A stretch of 64,000 nucleotides of DNA from Senegalia massiliensis (GTDB lineage Bacteria; Bacillota; Clostridia; Tissierellales; SIT17). The DNA lies in contig NZ_QXXA01000004.1 in the NCBI RefSeq assembly GCF_009911265.1, positions 248,001 to 312,000 of the forward strand. The letters run 5' to 3'. The notes beneath the pieces are model-generated. The model was not told the DNA's origin, searched no databases, and worked only from the letters and a program-made list of their open reading frames with translations. Shown here in pieces: positions 34,005 to 42,348 of the stretch (the stretch's first letter is position 1; each line of letters begins with the position of its first letter). Made by a program: the position numbers and the translations under genes.

Positions 34005-35327
34005 TCACTGCTTTCCTATATGAAGTGTTGGTAAAGTATATCCATCATGAATACCAGATATTATTGACTTTTTGCCTACACGTGAATATACTCCGTAAAA
34101 ATTCTCATTATATATATATAACCCTGTAATATTTTTAAAGTATCTTTCTCGTTTTTCTGATTCAAAATCAATCATTAACGTTTCTGGAGGATTAAAATAT
34201 TCTTGTAATAAATAGTTATTATTATTATTTTCTTTAATTAGATTTTCCCATTCTTGTTCACTATAATCCTTCCCTACATATACTCCTTTTGAAGCGTATA
34301 AATCCATTGGTTTTATGATAAAATTATCTTTATTTTTAATTACTTCATGAACATCTAAATTATCTAAGATAAGCTCTTTAGTATATGGAATATGCTTTTT
34401 GATAAATTCTCTTTCATTTTCATCTAAAAATTCTAAAGTTTCCTTCTCTTGTAATATTTTAAATACTATTTTATTATGAATTATTTGTGATTTTATAGGT
34501 CCTATTATTTCTGTTTTTCCTTTTTTTATTCCTTTTATAAAATCTTTTATTTTATCTTTATTGTCTAATAAATCTTTTGTTACAAGTCTTCTATATACTA
34601 TATCAATTTTTTCATTTTCAAAGTATAAATATCCATCTTCATTATATTCTATCTTATCTGGACTTATTATTTCACACCATAACCCTCTTTTTCTAAATCT
34701 ATCTCGAAATTCAATAAATTCATCCATTGAAGATTTACTTATAAAGTCCACAATAGCTATAGAAGGCTTTTCTTCATGATGATTCTCCATATAAATATTT
34801 AAAATTTCATCAATCCATGTTTCAAATAATTCAAATGGATGAAATTCATATCCCCCCCCAAATTGTTTTGCTGCTTTTGTTTCTAAATATATACGAGATA
34901 ATTCTCTTTCCTCATTCATAGCAGAAGTACCATCTGTATTTATTTCACAAAATTTAAAATAACCATTATAATCATAAAATATATCGAACCTTGCCATAGG
35001 AAAAGGGGAACTATAGTTTGTAGGTAAAAGTATAAGTTCATTTAACCACTTAGGAAATCCAAATTTTTTCCTATACTCAGGATCATTTAAAAATTTTTCT
35101 ATAATCTTTCTAAATATTTGGCTCATTGTTTTTGTTAATTTTTTAAAATTTTCTATATCATTATCTGTATAAAATTTAGGCATATATAAAAAGGGAACTG
35201 GTTCCCCTTTATACGTAGCCTTAGAATTTCTTACTTTTTCTTTCATATCAAAATAATCTTTTTGATATTCATCAATATTTTCTAAAATCATATCTCTATA
35301 TTCTTTGTCTATTATCTTTCTATTCAT
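34005..35327 (-). CDS. Circularly permuted ATP-grasp ligase
   Basis: A 440-residue protein resembling the circularly permuted ATP-grasp/glutathionylspermidine-synthase-like group. FCEINTDGTSAMNEE, NKDNFIIKPMDLYASKGVYVG and YLLQEYFNPPETL are the nucleotide- and metal-binding segments. Such enzymes join a carboxylate to an amine with ATP. The start overlaps the end of the GCS2-type ligase gene by eight bases (ATGAATAG). The pairing suggests sequential steps: gamma-glutamyl amide formation, then a second ligation. The product cannot be deduced from the sequence alone. Confidence 0.75.
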   Translation of the reverse strand: MNRKIIDKEYRDMILENIDEYQKDYFDMKEKVRNSKATYKGEPVPFLYMPKFYTDNDIENFKKLTKTMSQIFRKIIEKFLNDPEYRKKFGFPKWLNELILLPTNYSSPFPMARFDIFYDYNGYFKFCEINTDGTSAMNEERELSRIYLETKAAKQFGGGYEFHPFELFETWIDEILNIYMENHHEEKPSIAIVDFISKSSMDEFIEFRDRFRKRGLWCEIISPDKIEYNEDGYLYFENEKIDIVYRRLVTKDLLDNKDKIKDFIKGIKKGKTEIIGPIKSQIIHNKIVFKILQEKETLEFLDENEREFIKKHIPYTKELILDNLDVHEVIKNKDNFIIKPMDLYASKGVYVGKDYSEQEWENLIKENNNNNYLLQEYFNPPETLMIDFESEKRERYFKNITGLYIYNENFYGVYSRVGKKSIISGIHDGYTLPTLHIGKQ

Positions 35328-36639
35328 TTTTCGCCTCCAAAACTATATCATTTAATATATTTTCTTTTATTGCTTGATATAATCCATAATTCATATTTTC
35401 TTTTATATTCATAGCTGGTGTTTTTTTCTCACTTATTAATTTTTTTAACGGCATTAAATATCTTTTTTCATATTCATTTAATGAATTATAAGCTAAATTA
35501 TATATCTTATTTACTATATTATTTAAATTAAAGTCTTCTACATCAGCATTATAACCATATTCCATTATTCTTTTTTTCATTATGCTAATTTTTTTATCAT
35601 CAAAATCCTTAAAAACATCTAATAATTCATCAATATTTGAATCACTATACATTATTCCCTTCACAAGTGCAACCCCTGCTAAATTCAAAGGAAAAGGTAC
35701 TGAATCCATCATTCTAACCTCTATAAATCCTTTAACTCTAACATCTGGAAAAAACATAGTTAATATATGTTCAAATTCATCTTTTGAGATATTACATACA
35801 TCAAAGATATCTTTTGTTTTTTTCTCTTTAGTAAATATAAATTCTCCTTCTTTTTTAATTATTATTGGAGGATTATTTAATATATATTTTGCATAGTCAC
35901 TATATCCAAAATCTTTATCTAAAGCACCAGTCACAATTTTCGATCTATCATTATCACATTTATTCCATATATCTGTTCTAAGTATATTATTAGGATAGAT
36001 CTCTTCTTCAAATATAGGACTATTATCAAACATTAAAGAAAGTATAGGAGATAATAAATTTGAAAGTCTAAATTTTCTTTTAAAATCTACTTCATCTCTA
36101 TAATCTATGGCAACTTGTAGAGCTGCAGTACCTTTCATCATATTATGTGCATACTTCCCTTTGTCTTTAAAATACTCTGACATATATTTATATCTTTCCT
36201 TTGGAATAAATTGAATATCTTCTATTTTAGTATTTGGCTGGTATCCCATACACACTATATACTGATTTTTCGTTTCAAGTATAGGTACTATATCATTTAA
36301 AAAATTCATATAAATATCTTCTATTTTTTTGATGTCTTTAAAAGGATTAATACTTACTTCAAACTGTGCTCCTGGTTCTAAGGTTATATTTATATTCTTT
36401 TTATAAAGTCCCATAAGATAATTATCAGTATAAACTTCATTCCAACCTTTTTCCTTTAACTTAATTAGAGTATCTTCAACTCCTTTTTGTCCAAAATATG
36501 GAATTGATTTCAGTGTCTCTTTATCTATTATAAAATGCTCAAACTCTGCACCTATTTTCAATTCTTCTTCTTTTGTATGATTATTATTAAAATACTCTTC
36601 GAAATACTTAATTTGTTTGTCTATAAAAAAACTATCCAA
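35320..36639 (-). CDS. GCS2-type glutamate-cysteine ligase family protein
   Basis: A 439-residue protein of the GCS2/EgtA-like glutamate-amine ligase group. LKIGAEFEHFIID (metal- and glutamate-binding strand), NITLEPGAQFEVS, GTAALQVAIDY and VRVKGFIEVRMMDS are conserved parts of the fold. Known members join glutamate by its gamma-carboxyl to cysteine or another amine. It starts at TTG 36639 with GAGGTGGAAAG upstream, directly after the CsaA-like stop. The ATP-grasp gene overlaps its end. It is not the bifunctional GshAB known from some Firmicutes. Confidence 0.82.
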   Translation of the reverse strand: MDSFFIDKQIKYFEEYFNNNHTKEEELKIGAEFEHFIIDKETLKSIPYFGQKGVEDTLIKLKEKGWNEVYTDNYLMGLYKKNINITLEPGAQFEVSINPFKDIKKIEDIYMNFLNDIVPILETKNQYIVCMGYQPNTKIEDIQFIPKERYKYMSEYFKDKGKYAHNMMKGTAALQVAIDYRDEVDFKRKFRLSNLLSPILSLMFDNSPIFEEEIYPNNILRTDIWNKCDNDRSKIVTGALDKDFGYSDYAKYILNNPPIIIKKEGEFIFTKEKKTKDIFDVCNISKDEFEHILTMFFPDVRVKGFIEVRMMDSVPFPLNLAGVALVKGIMYSDSNIDELLDVFKDFDDKKISIMKKRIMEYGYNADVEDFNLNNIVNKIYNLAYNSLNEYEKRYLMPLKKLISEKKTPAMNIKENMNYGLYQAIKENILNDIVLEAKNE

Positions 36640-36652
36640 CTTTCCACCTCAT

Positions 36653-36982
36653 TTAACCCAATTTATCTCCTTTTTCTGTTTCTTTATCTGGAGATATTAA
36701 CACTACACCATCTTTAGTATATACCCCTAAAACTAATACTTCAGACATAAAATTTGCAATTTGTCTTTTGGGAAAATTTACTACTCCAAGGACATCTTTC
36801 CCTATTAAATCATCAAGTGAATATTTTTCTGTAATTTGAGCACTAGATTTTTTTATTCCTATTTTTTCTCCAAAATCTACCCATAATTTATATGATGGAT
36901 TTCTTGCCTCCTTAAATTCTTCTGCTCTTATTATTTCTCCCACTCTTATATCTAGTTTTAAAAAATCATCTATATTAGCCAA
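36653..36982 (-). CDS. csaA: CsaA-like tRNA-binding domain protein
   Basis: About 109 residues: FLKLDIRVGEIIRAEEF, KLWVDFGEKIGIKKSSAQITEKY and GVVNFPKRQIANFMSEVLVLGV match the tRNA-binding OB fold of CsaA. CsaA is described as an export-related chaperone in Bacillus. TTG at 36982 after GGGGTGATTTTT is preferred over the ATG at 37000, which has almost no spacing from its AAAGGA. It appears to lead the five-gene operon with the two ligases; a TATAAT lies about 30 bases before it. Confidence 0.88.
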   Translation of the reverse strand: MANIDDFLKLDIRVGEIIRAEEFKEARNPSYKLWVDFGEKIGIKKSSAQITEKYSLDDLIGKDVLGVVNFPKRQIANFMSEVLVLGVYTKDGVVLISPDKETEKGDKLG

Positions 36983-37092
36983 AAAAATCACCCCTATCAT
37001 TTCCTTTTATTATACCAAAATTTATAGTTAATAGAAAATATTATATATAAATGATAGAATATAATTAAATATATTTTGTAAGGAGGAAAGTT

Positions 37093-38709
37093 ATGAATAA
37101 GATTTTTGTCAATGGAAATATAGTTACAATGGATCCTAATCAACCTAAGGTGGAAGCAATATATATAGAAAATGATATTATAAAAAATATTGGATCAAAT
37201 AAAGAAATATTAAATTCAAAAGATAATTCAACAGAAATAATTGATTTAGAAGGAAAAACTATGTTGCCTGGTTTTAATGATAGTCATATGCATCTTATAG
37301 ATCATGGGTTAAGTTTAAATAAATGCTCTTTAGTAAATATTTATAGTATAGAGGAATTAATCAATAAAATAATCTCTTTTACAAAAGATAATTGTAGTGA
37401 TTGGATTTTAGCCGAAGGGTTTAATCAGGATAAGTTCAAAGATAAGAAACTTCCTAATAGATATGATTTAGATAAGATTTCAACTGATAAACCAATATTT
37501 ATTACTAGAACTTGTTTACATCTTGGGGTAGCAAATTCTAAAGCACTCAAGTTAGCTGGTATTTTAGATCATATTCCTGAAATAAAAGGTGGAGAGATAG
37601 ACTTAGACAATAATGGAAATCCTACAGGAATTCTAAAAGAAAATGCTATGAAGCTAATTACAGAAAAAATACCTACTCCTTCAAAGTCAGAAATAAAAAA
37701 TCTCATAATTAAAAGTGCGAATATATTATTATCTAAAGGTATTACAAGTATTCAAACAGATGATTTAAATAGTGTCAATGGACTAGATTACAAAGATATT
37801 ATAAAAATATATAAAGAATTGATAAATGAAAACAAACTACCTATTAAGATCTATGAACAATGTAGGATGAATACAATAGATCATTTAAATGACTTTATAA
37901 ACAATAATTATAACAATTATAATGGTAATGAGTTTTTTAAATTAGGACCAATAAAATTATTTACAGATGGTTCCCTTGGCTCAAGAACTGCTAATTTAAG
38001 AGAACCTTATCATGATGATAATTCCACTAAAGGGATCTCTACTTGTAATCAAAATGAATTAGACAAATTTGTTATGAAGTCACATAATATAGGATTAAGT
38101 GTAGCTATTCATGCTATAGGTGATAAAGCAATGGATAAGGTTTTTAATAGCATTAAAAAAGCTTATGCTAGAAATCCAAGAAGGGATGTCCGTCATGGTA
38201 TAGTTCATGCACAAATTACAGATGAAAAGTTGATAAATGAGTTCAAACTCTATAATGTCATTGCATATGTTCAACCTATATTTTTAAATTATGATGTACA
38301 TATTGTAGATGATAGAATAGGAAAAAATAGAGCTAAAACAAGCTATGCTTACAAAACTATGATAGATAATAACATAAAAATTTCATTTGGTTCTGATGCA
38401 CCTGTAGAAACATTTGACGTTATGAAAGGGATTTACTCTGCAGTTACTCGTTGTGATTTACAAGGAAATCCTAAGGGTGGATGGTTATCTAAAGAAAAAA
38501 TTTCTATAGAAGAATCAATTTATAACTATACTATGGCTGGTAGTTATTCTAGTTTTGAAGAAAATATTAAAGGAAGTATTTCAAAAAATAAAAAAGCTGA
38601 TTTAGTAGTACTTGAAGAAAATATATTTGAAATTGATAAAGATAAAATTAAAGATATTAAAATTTCTATGACATTTGTTAATGGAATTTTAAAATATAAA
38701 AACAACTGA
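37093..38709 (+). CDS. YtcJ-type amidohydrolase
   Basis: A 538-residue amidohydrolase-superfamily protein. The HxH metal site is NDSHMHLID, later ligands lie in HAIGDKA and HGIVHAQ, and the catalytic Asp in GSDAPVE. The beta-sandwich domain closes with KKADLVVLEEN. It hydrolyses C-N bonds in unknown substrates. AAGGAGGAAAG precedes the ATG. It is monocistronic, divergent from csaA, and ends in a palindromic terminator. Confidence 0.92.
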   Translation: MNKIFVNGNIVTMDPNQPKVEAIYIENDIIKNIGSNKEILNSKDNSTEIIDLEGKTMLPGFNDSHMHLIDHGLSLNKCSLVNIYSIEELINKIISFTKDNCSDWILAEGFNQDKFKDKKLPNRYDLDKISTDKPIFITRTCLHLGVANSKALKLAGILDHIPEIKGGEIDLDNNGNPTGILKENAMKLITEKIPTPSKSEIKNLIIKSANILLSKGITSIQTDDLNSVNGLDYKDIIKIYKELINENKLPIKIYEQCRMNTIDHLNDFINNNYNNYNGNEFFKLGPIKLFTDGSLGSRTANLREPYHDDNSTKGISTCNQNELDKFVMKSHNIGLSVAIHAIGDKAMDKVFNSIKKAYARNPRRDVRHGIVHAQITDEKLINEFKLYNVIAYVQPIFLNYDVHIVDDRIGKNRAKTSYAYKTMIDNNIKISFGSDAPVETFDVMKGIYSAVTRCDLQGNPKGGWLSKEKISIEESIYNYTMAGSYSSFEENIKGSISKNKKADLVVLEENIFEIDKDKIKDIKISMTFVNGILKYKNN

Positions 38710-38735
38710 TAATTAAATTTAATTATCAGTTGTTT
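38700..38735. terminator. Bidirectional terminator between convergent genes
   Basis: A perfect 36-bp palindrome with arms starting AAACAACTGATAATT. It includes the stop codon of the amidohydrolase and the last codons of the convergent MATE gene. Confidence 0.88.
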
Positions 38736-40107
38736 CTCTACCTATATCTGTTTGTTCCTTTTTAAATGTTTTTTTATAGAATATAACAAATGTTATTGTG
38801 GTTGCTAATGCTGCTATTATATCTGCAATTGGCTCTGCAAGTAATACGCCAAATAATTTATCATCCATAAAGTTTGGAAGAATAAATATAAGTGGTATAA
38901 GAAGTATTATTTTTCTAAGAAGTGCTAAAATTAAAGAAACTTTAGCTTTTCCAAGTGCAAGGAATGTTTGTTGAAATGCTACTTGAGCACCAAATGCAAA
39001 TATACCTGCAAAATAAATCCTTATACTCCATGTAGTCATATTTAATAGTTCAGGATCATTATTAAATATAGATACAAATACCTGTGGTATAATCATAAGC
39101 ATTGCCCACATGATTGTTGTATATGAAAAGCACAGTTTTGCCAAAAGAATAAAAGTTTCTTTTACTCTTTTTATGTTTTTAGCTCCAAAATTATAACTTA
39201 TAATTGGTTGTGCACCTTGTGTTAATCCCATCATTGGTAATATTATAATTTGCATAATACTACTCATTATTGTCATTGCACTAACTGCAATATCTCCACC
39301 ATAATTCATAAGCATATTATTTAAAGATATTAAAACTAAACTTTCTGTAGACTGCATTATAAATGGTGATACACCTAATCCCATTGTTTTTTTTATTATA
39401 CCTAGATCTGGAATCATATATTCTTTTCTTATCTTTATCTTTGTTTTTTTACCAAATAAAAATATAAGTACCCATATAGCAGAAACAGTTTGAGAAATTA
39501 TTGTTGCTAATGCTGCACCTTTTACTCCCATATCAAACCCAAATATAAATATAGGATCTAATACAATATTGATTATTGCACCTATTATTACAGTCATCAT
39601 TCCAAATTTAGCAAACCCTTGTGTATTTATAAAAGGGTTCATTCCTAATGCAATTTGAACTGCAATTGTACCAATGGCATATATACTTAAATAATCAAGT
39701 GAATAAGAAATTGTTGTTTCACTTGCCCCAAAAGCCCAAAGTATTGGTTCTTTAAATATCAACACAATTGTAGTTAGTATTAAACCAACAATTACAACAC
39801 TAGAAAAACTGTTACTTACAATTTTTTCTGCTCCATCATTATCCTTTTGTCCCATCTTTATAGCAGCAAGGGGTGCGCCACCCATTCCTACAAGAGAACT
39901 AAATGCCATAACTATCATAATTATGGGAAATGCTACCCCAATTCCTGCCATAGCTATTTCTCCATTATCAATTCTTCCAATATAAATTCTATCAACAATA
40001 TTATATAATAAATTAACTAATTGAGCTATTATGGCTGGTAATGATAATTTAAATAATAATGAAGACACTTTCTCTTTTCCTAAGTCCGTTCCTTCTTTTT
40101 TTATCAT
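38719..40107 (-). CDS. MATE family efflux transporter
   Basis: About 462 residues and twelve membrane helices in two MatE repeats (SLPAIIAQLVNLLYNIVDRIYIG and MGLGVSPFIMQSTESLVLISLN). These proteins export drugs or metabolites using Na+ or H+ gradients. It belongs to the large NorM/MepA-like group; the substrate is not predictable. The start at 40107 follows CGGAGATGATT. Confidence 0.92.
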   Translation of the reverse strand: MIKKEGTDLGKEKVSSLLFKLSLPAIIAQLVNLLYNIVDRIYIGRIDNGEIAMAGIGVAFPIIMIVMAFSSLVGMGGAPLAAIKMGQKDNDGAEKIVSNSFSSVVIVGLILTTIVLIFKEPILWAFGASETTISYSLDYLSIYAIGTIAVQIALGMNPFINTQGFAKFGMMTVIIGAIINIVLDPIFIFGFDMGVKGAALATIISQTVSAIWVLIFLFGKKTKIKIRKEYMIPDLGIIKKTMGLGVSPFIMQSTESLVLISLNNMLMNYGGDIAVSAMTIMSSIMQIIILPMMGLTQGAQPIISYNFGAKNIKRVKETFILLAKLCFSYTTIMWAMLMIIPQVFVSIFNNDPELLNMTTWSIRIYFAGIFAFGAQVAFQQTFLALGKAKVSLILALLRKIILLIPLIFILPNFMDDKLFGVLLAEPIADIIAALATTITFVIFYKKTFKKEQTDIGRETTDN

Positions 40108-40137
40108 ATTAATCATCTCCGTTAAATTTATAAAAGC

Positions 40138-40157
40138 GGGCCTAAAATATTAGACCC
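40138..40157 (-). terminator. Terminator of the phage-like gene
   Basis: GGGTCTAA and TTAGGCCC pair with one G-U wobble on the minus strand and a four-base loop, then CGCTTTTATAAATTT follows. It lies between the phage-like gene and the MATE gene. Confidence 0.6.
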
Positions 40158-40224
40158 ACTAAATAATTATTATATACCTATTTTGACTATTTTAAAAGTT
40201 AAGTTTATTTTATAATAATATTAT

Positions 40225-40977
40225 TTATTCTGGAGGTAATTTATTTGCTTTTTGCTGAACTTCTTCTGTCTCAAAATCAGGTGATAAAATTAATTTACAA
40301 GCTCTAGATATTCCATCCTCTCTTGACTTTTCAGCAAGCCATCTAATATACCCCTTGTCTTTATTATAAATTTCACCAAGTGTATTGCCATTATATTTTC
40401 CAAATGTAACTTTTATATTTTGAGCATCCTTTAATGTCATAGTCTCTACTCTTTCTTCTTCTTCAAATTGAGTCATATCTTCCATATCTTGAGTAAATAT
40501 ATCTGAAAGTGAAGCAACTGTCAATGTTGCATCAACAAGTGCTCTTTTCTTAGCCATTTTAAGACAAGTATTTCCTAACATATATATATCTTGTCTACCA
40601 CCTAGATATTTTCTCTCCCTACTATTAGAATGCCCTAAGCCTTCTGTAACTATCTTTTCATTTTTCTTTAATATAGACTTTACACTAAATGCAAAAAAAC
40701 CATCCTCATAATTTTGTACTTTATCAATTATTTCATACTCACTAGATATTCCTAATAACATAAGTATTTTTTCAGCACCAGGTTTTAATAGAGAAGGTTT
40801 TGATGAACCATAAAATGTTTTTCCATAATCATGCCCTTCAACAAGTGTCTTTTGTATTACTTGTTGAAATCTATATATCTTTTGCATAGAATTTTCAACA
40901 TTTTCTATATCCATATTTTCTATGATTGATAAAGCGTAATTGTAATTATCTTCTTTTACTTTAAAGTCATCACTCAT
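40225..40977 (-). CDS. Orphan phage-like protein with DUF3820-type tail
   Basis: A 250-residue protein. The central part (VEGHDYGKTFYGSSKPSLLKPGAEK, then NTCLKMAKKRALVDATL) is typical of uncharacterised phage or prophage proteins near recombination functions. The end (VTFGKYNGNTLGEIYNKDKGYIRWL) resembles the DUF3820/exonuclease-X C-terminal module. No other phage gene is nearby, so it stands as a single captured gene with its own promoter and terminator. AAGGTGGTGAAAAT precedes the ATG. Confidence 0.65.
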   Translation of the reverse strand: MSDDFKVKEDNYNYALSIIENMDIENVENSMQKIYRFQQVIQKTLVEGHDYGKTFYGSSKPSLLKPGAEKILMLLGISSEYEIIDKVQNYEDGFFAFSVKSILKKNEKIVTEGLGHSNSRERKYLGGRQDIYMLGNTCLKMAKKRALVDATLTVASLSDIFTQDMEDMTQFEEEERVETMTLKDAQNIKVTFGKYNGNTLGEIYNKDKGYIRWLAEKSREDGISRACKLILSPDFETEEVQQKANKLPPE

Positions 40978-41119
40978 ATTTTCACCACCTTGTTTATTTT
41001 AATTTATCCAATATTTTTTTATTTATTACTTATATACTTCAATTTATACTTTATCTTTATTGAGTATATTAGTTATTACTGCTAATTTATAAAAAAGATA
41101 TTAAATAACAAAAAACCTC

Positions 41120-41168
41120 TTTCTTATAGAATATATTCCCTATGCAAAAGAGAATAAACTATAAGAAA
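41120..41168 (-). terminator. Structured terminator after the ECF S component
   Basis: TTTCTTATAG pairs with CTATAAGAAA over a 29-base region that can itself fold partly, and GAGGTTTTTTGTT follows on the minus strand. It lies just past the stop codon of the transporter gene. Confidence 0.65.
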
Positions 41169-41175
41169 AAGATTT

Positions 41176-41673
41176 TTAATTAAATCTAGCACCTTGTTTC
41201 TCTATAATATTTTTTATAGGCTTAAATAATATTAGTACTAATATAAAGTTTGAAAAACCATGTATAATATCAAATAATAGCCCTCTTATCCAATAAGTTA
41301 TTCCATAACCAACTCCATAAAATACAGATTCTGTTAAAGCAAAAAACAAACCGAATGAGAGACCAAATATACCAGCTAAAACTGCATATATATATTCATT
41401 TTGGGTTTTATAATTAATAACTGATGTTATTATAACTAATATTGGCCATATCAAATAATAACCTATTAGCCAAGTATTAAAACCCCATACAAATATTTCA
41501 GTTGTAGAAAATATTATTGAAACTAAAATAGCTCTTTTAAATCCAAAAACTACAGTATAAATTATAAAAAGTAAAGTAACAATTTCTACATTAGGCACAA
41601 AGGACAATGCCATTTTAGATGCAGTTAAAGTGGCACTTAATATAGCTATTAATACAAGATCTCTTACTTTCAT
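41176..41673 (-). CDS. ECF transporter S component, probably for a corrinoid
   Basis: A 165-residue integral membrane protein with five to six helices (VRDLVLIAILSATLTASKMALSF at the start is typical of S components). S components bind a vitamin and use shared EcfA/EcfT energising subunits, which are not nearby. Its gene follows the DUF4430 gene by one base after the stop, and both lie behind a cobalamin riboswitch, so cobalamin or a precursor is the likely ligand. That assignment rests on context. Confidence 0.75.
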   Translation of the reverse strand: MKVRDLVLIAILSATLTASKMALSFVPNVEIVTLLFIIYTVVFGFKRAILVSIIFSTTEIFVWGFNTWLIGYYLIWPILVIITSVINYKTQNEYIYAVLAGIFGLSFGLFFALTESVFYGVGYGITYWIRGLLFDIIHGFSNFILVLILFKPIKNIIEKQGARFN

Positions 41674-41674
41674 A

Positions 41675-42073
41675 TTAATAACTAGTTAACTCAAATTTAT
41701 ATTTATCTCCATCTGTAAGTGGTATTTCAGCTACACCTGTTTCTGCATCTTTACCATTTACTTGAATTTGCCAAAATTCTTGTTCACTTTCTTTTGCTTC
41801 ATAATCCATCATAGCAGTAACCATTTTTCCAAAATCTGAATCTGTAAGAGTTACACCAATCTCATCTTTATTATTTTCTAATAAATCTAATAAATATTCA
41901 TCATCAGTGTTATAGGTAAACGTCTTATCTACATCCTCTTTTTCATTTATTACTTGTATCTTTACTTCCTTAGCTCCTTCTACTGATTCTGGAGATAAAA
42001 AAGTCTGATATGCAAATACAAGCCCTAATGCTAAAACTAAAGCTATAACAATTATTAAACTTTTTTTACTCAC
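41675..42073 (-). CDS. DUF4430 (transcobalamin-like) membrane-anchored protein
   Basis: A 132-residue protein: one N-terminal helix (about 4-23) and a DUF4430 domain (KEVKIQVINEKEDVDKTFTY, YLLDLLENNKDEIGV, FWQIQVNGKDAETGVAEIPL). No lipobox is seen, so the helix is the anchor. DUF4430 resembles the beta domain of animal cobalamin carriers and is often near ECF genes in Firmicutes. A GTG start at 42073 follows AAGGAGGAATT. The riboswitch upstream supports a corrinoid-capture role. Confidence 0.8.
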   Translation of the reverse strand: MSKKSLIIVIALVLALGLVFAYQTFLSPESVEGAKEVKIQVINEKEDVDKTFTYNTDDEYLLDLLENNKDEIGVTLTDSDFGKMVTAMMDYEAKESEQEFWQIQVNGKDAETGVAEIPLTDGDKYKFELTSY

Positions 42074-42115
42074 TATAATTCCTCCTTATATTTATGTGTT
42101 TAATGTGTCTAAAAA

Positions 42116-42300
42116 AACCCTTCCACTATCGAAGTGGAAGGGTTAATAAAATCATTTTATATACCACACCACTTCATTTCCACGTGAAGTTTCAAGTGCT
42201 TTTATATAATTTAAGGTATTCCGACTTAGTATATATTTATACCATACGGCGGCGGGCCCGTACAGGATTTTAACCTGTTTCCCCTCAAATTATACTTCAT
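42116..42300 (-). promoter_or_regulatory. Cobalamin riboswitch with terminator platform
   Basis: On the minus strand GAGGGGAAACAGG, AAAATCCTGTACGGGCCCGC, CGCCGTAT and AAGTCGGAATACC occur in the order expected of the cobalamin aptamer; the last is the B12 box. The expression platform is a 12-bp terminator (42116-42144, ACCCTTCCACT/AGTGGAAGGGT) followed by TTTTTTT. A good promoter (TTGCTT, 17 bases, TATTAT, at 42318-42346) lies upstream. Transcription would stop when cobalamin is bound, and the DUF4430 and ECF genes follow. Confidence 0.88.
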
Positions 42301-42317
42301 ATTATTTAACTAATTAT

Positions 42318-42346
42318 ATAATACTACAATTTATATAAAAAAGCAA
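42318..42346 (-). promoter_or_regulatory. Promoter of the cobalamin riboswitch transcript
   Basis: TTGCTT (42341-42346) and TATTAT (42318-42323) are 17 bases apart on the minus strand. It begins within three bases of the end of the RND transporter gene. Confidence 0.6.
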
Positions 42347-42348
42347 TT

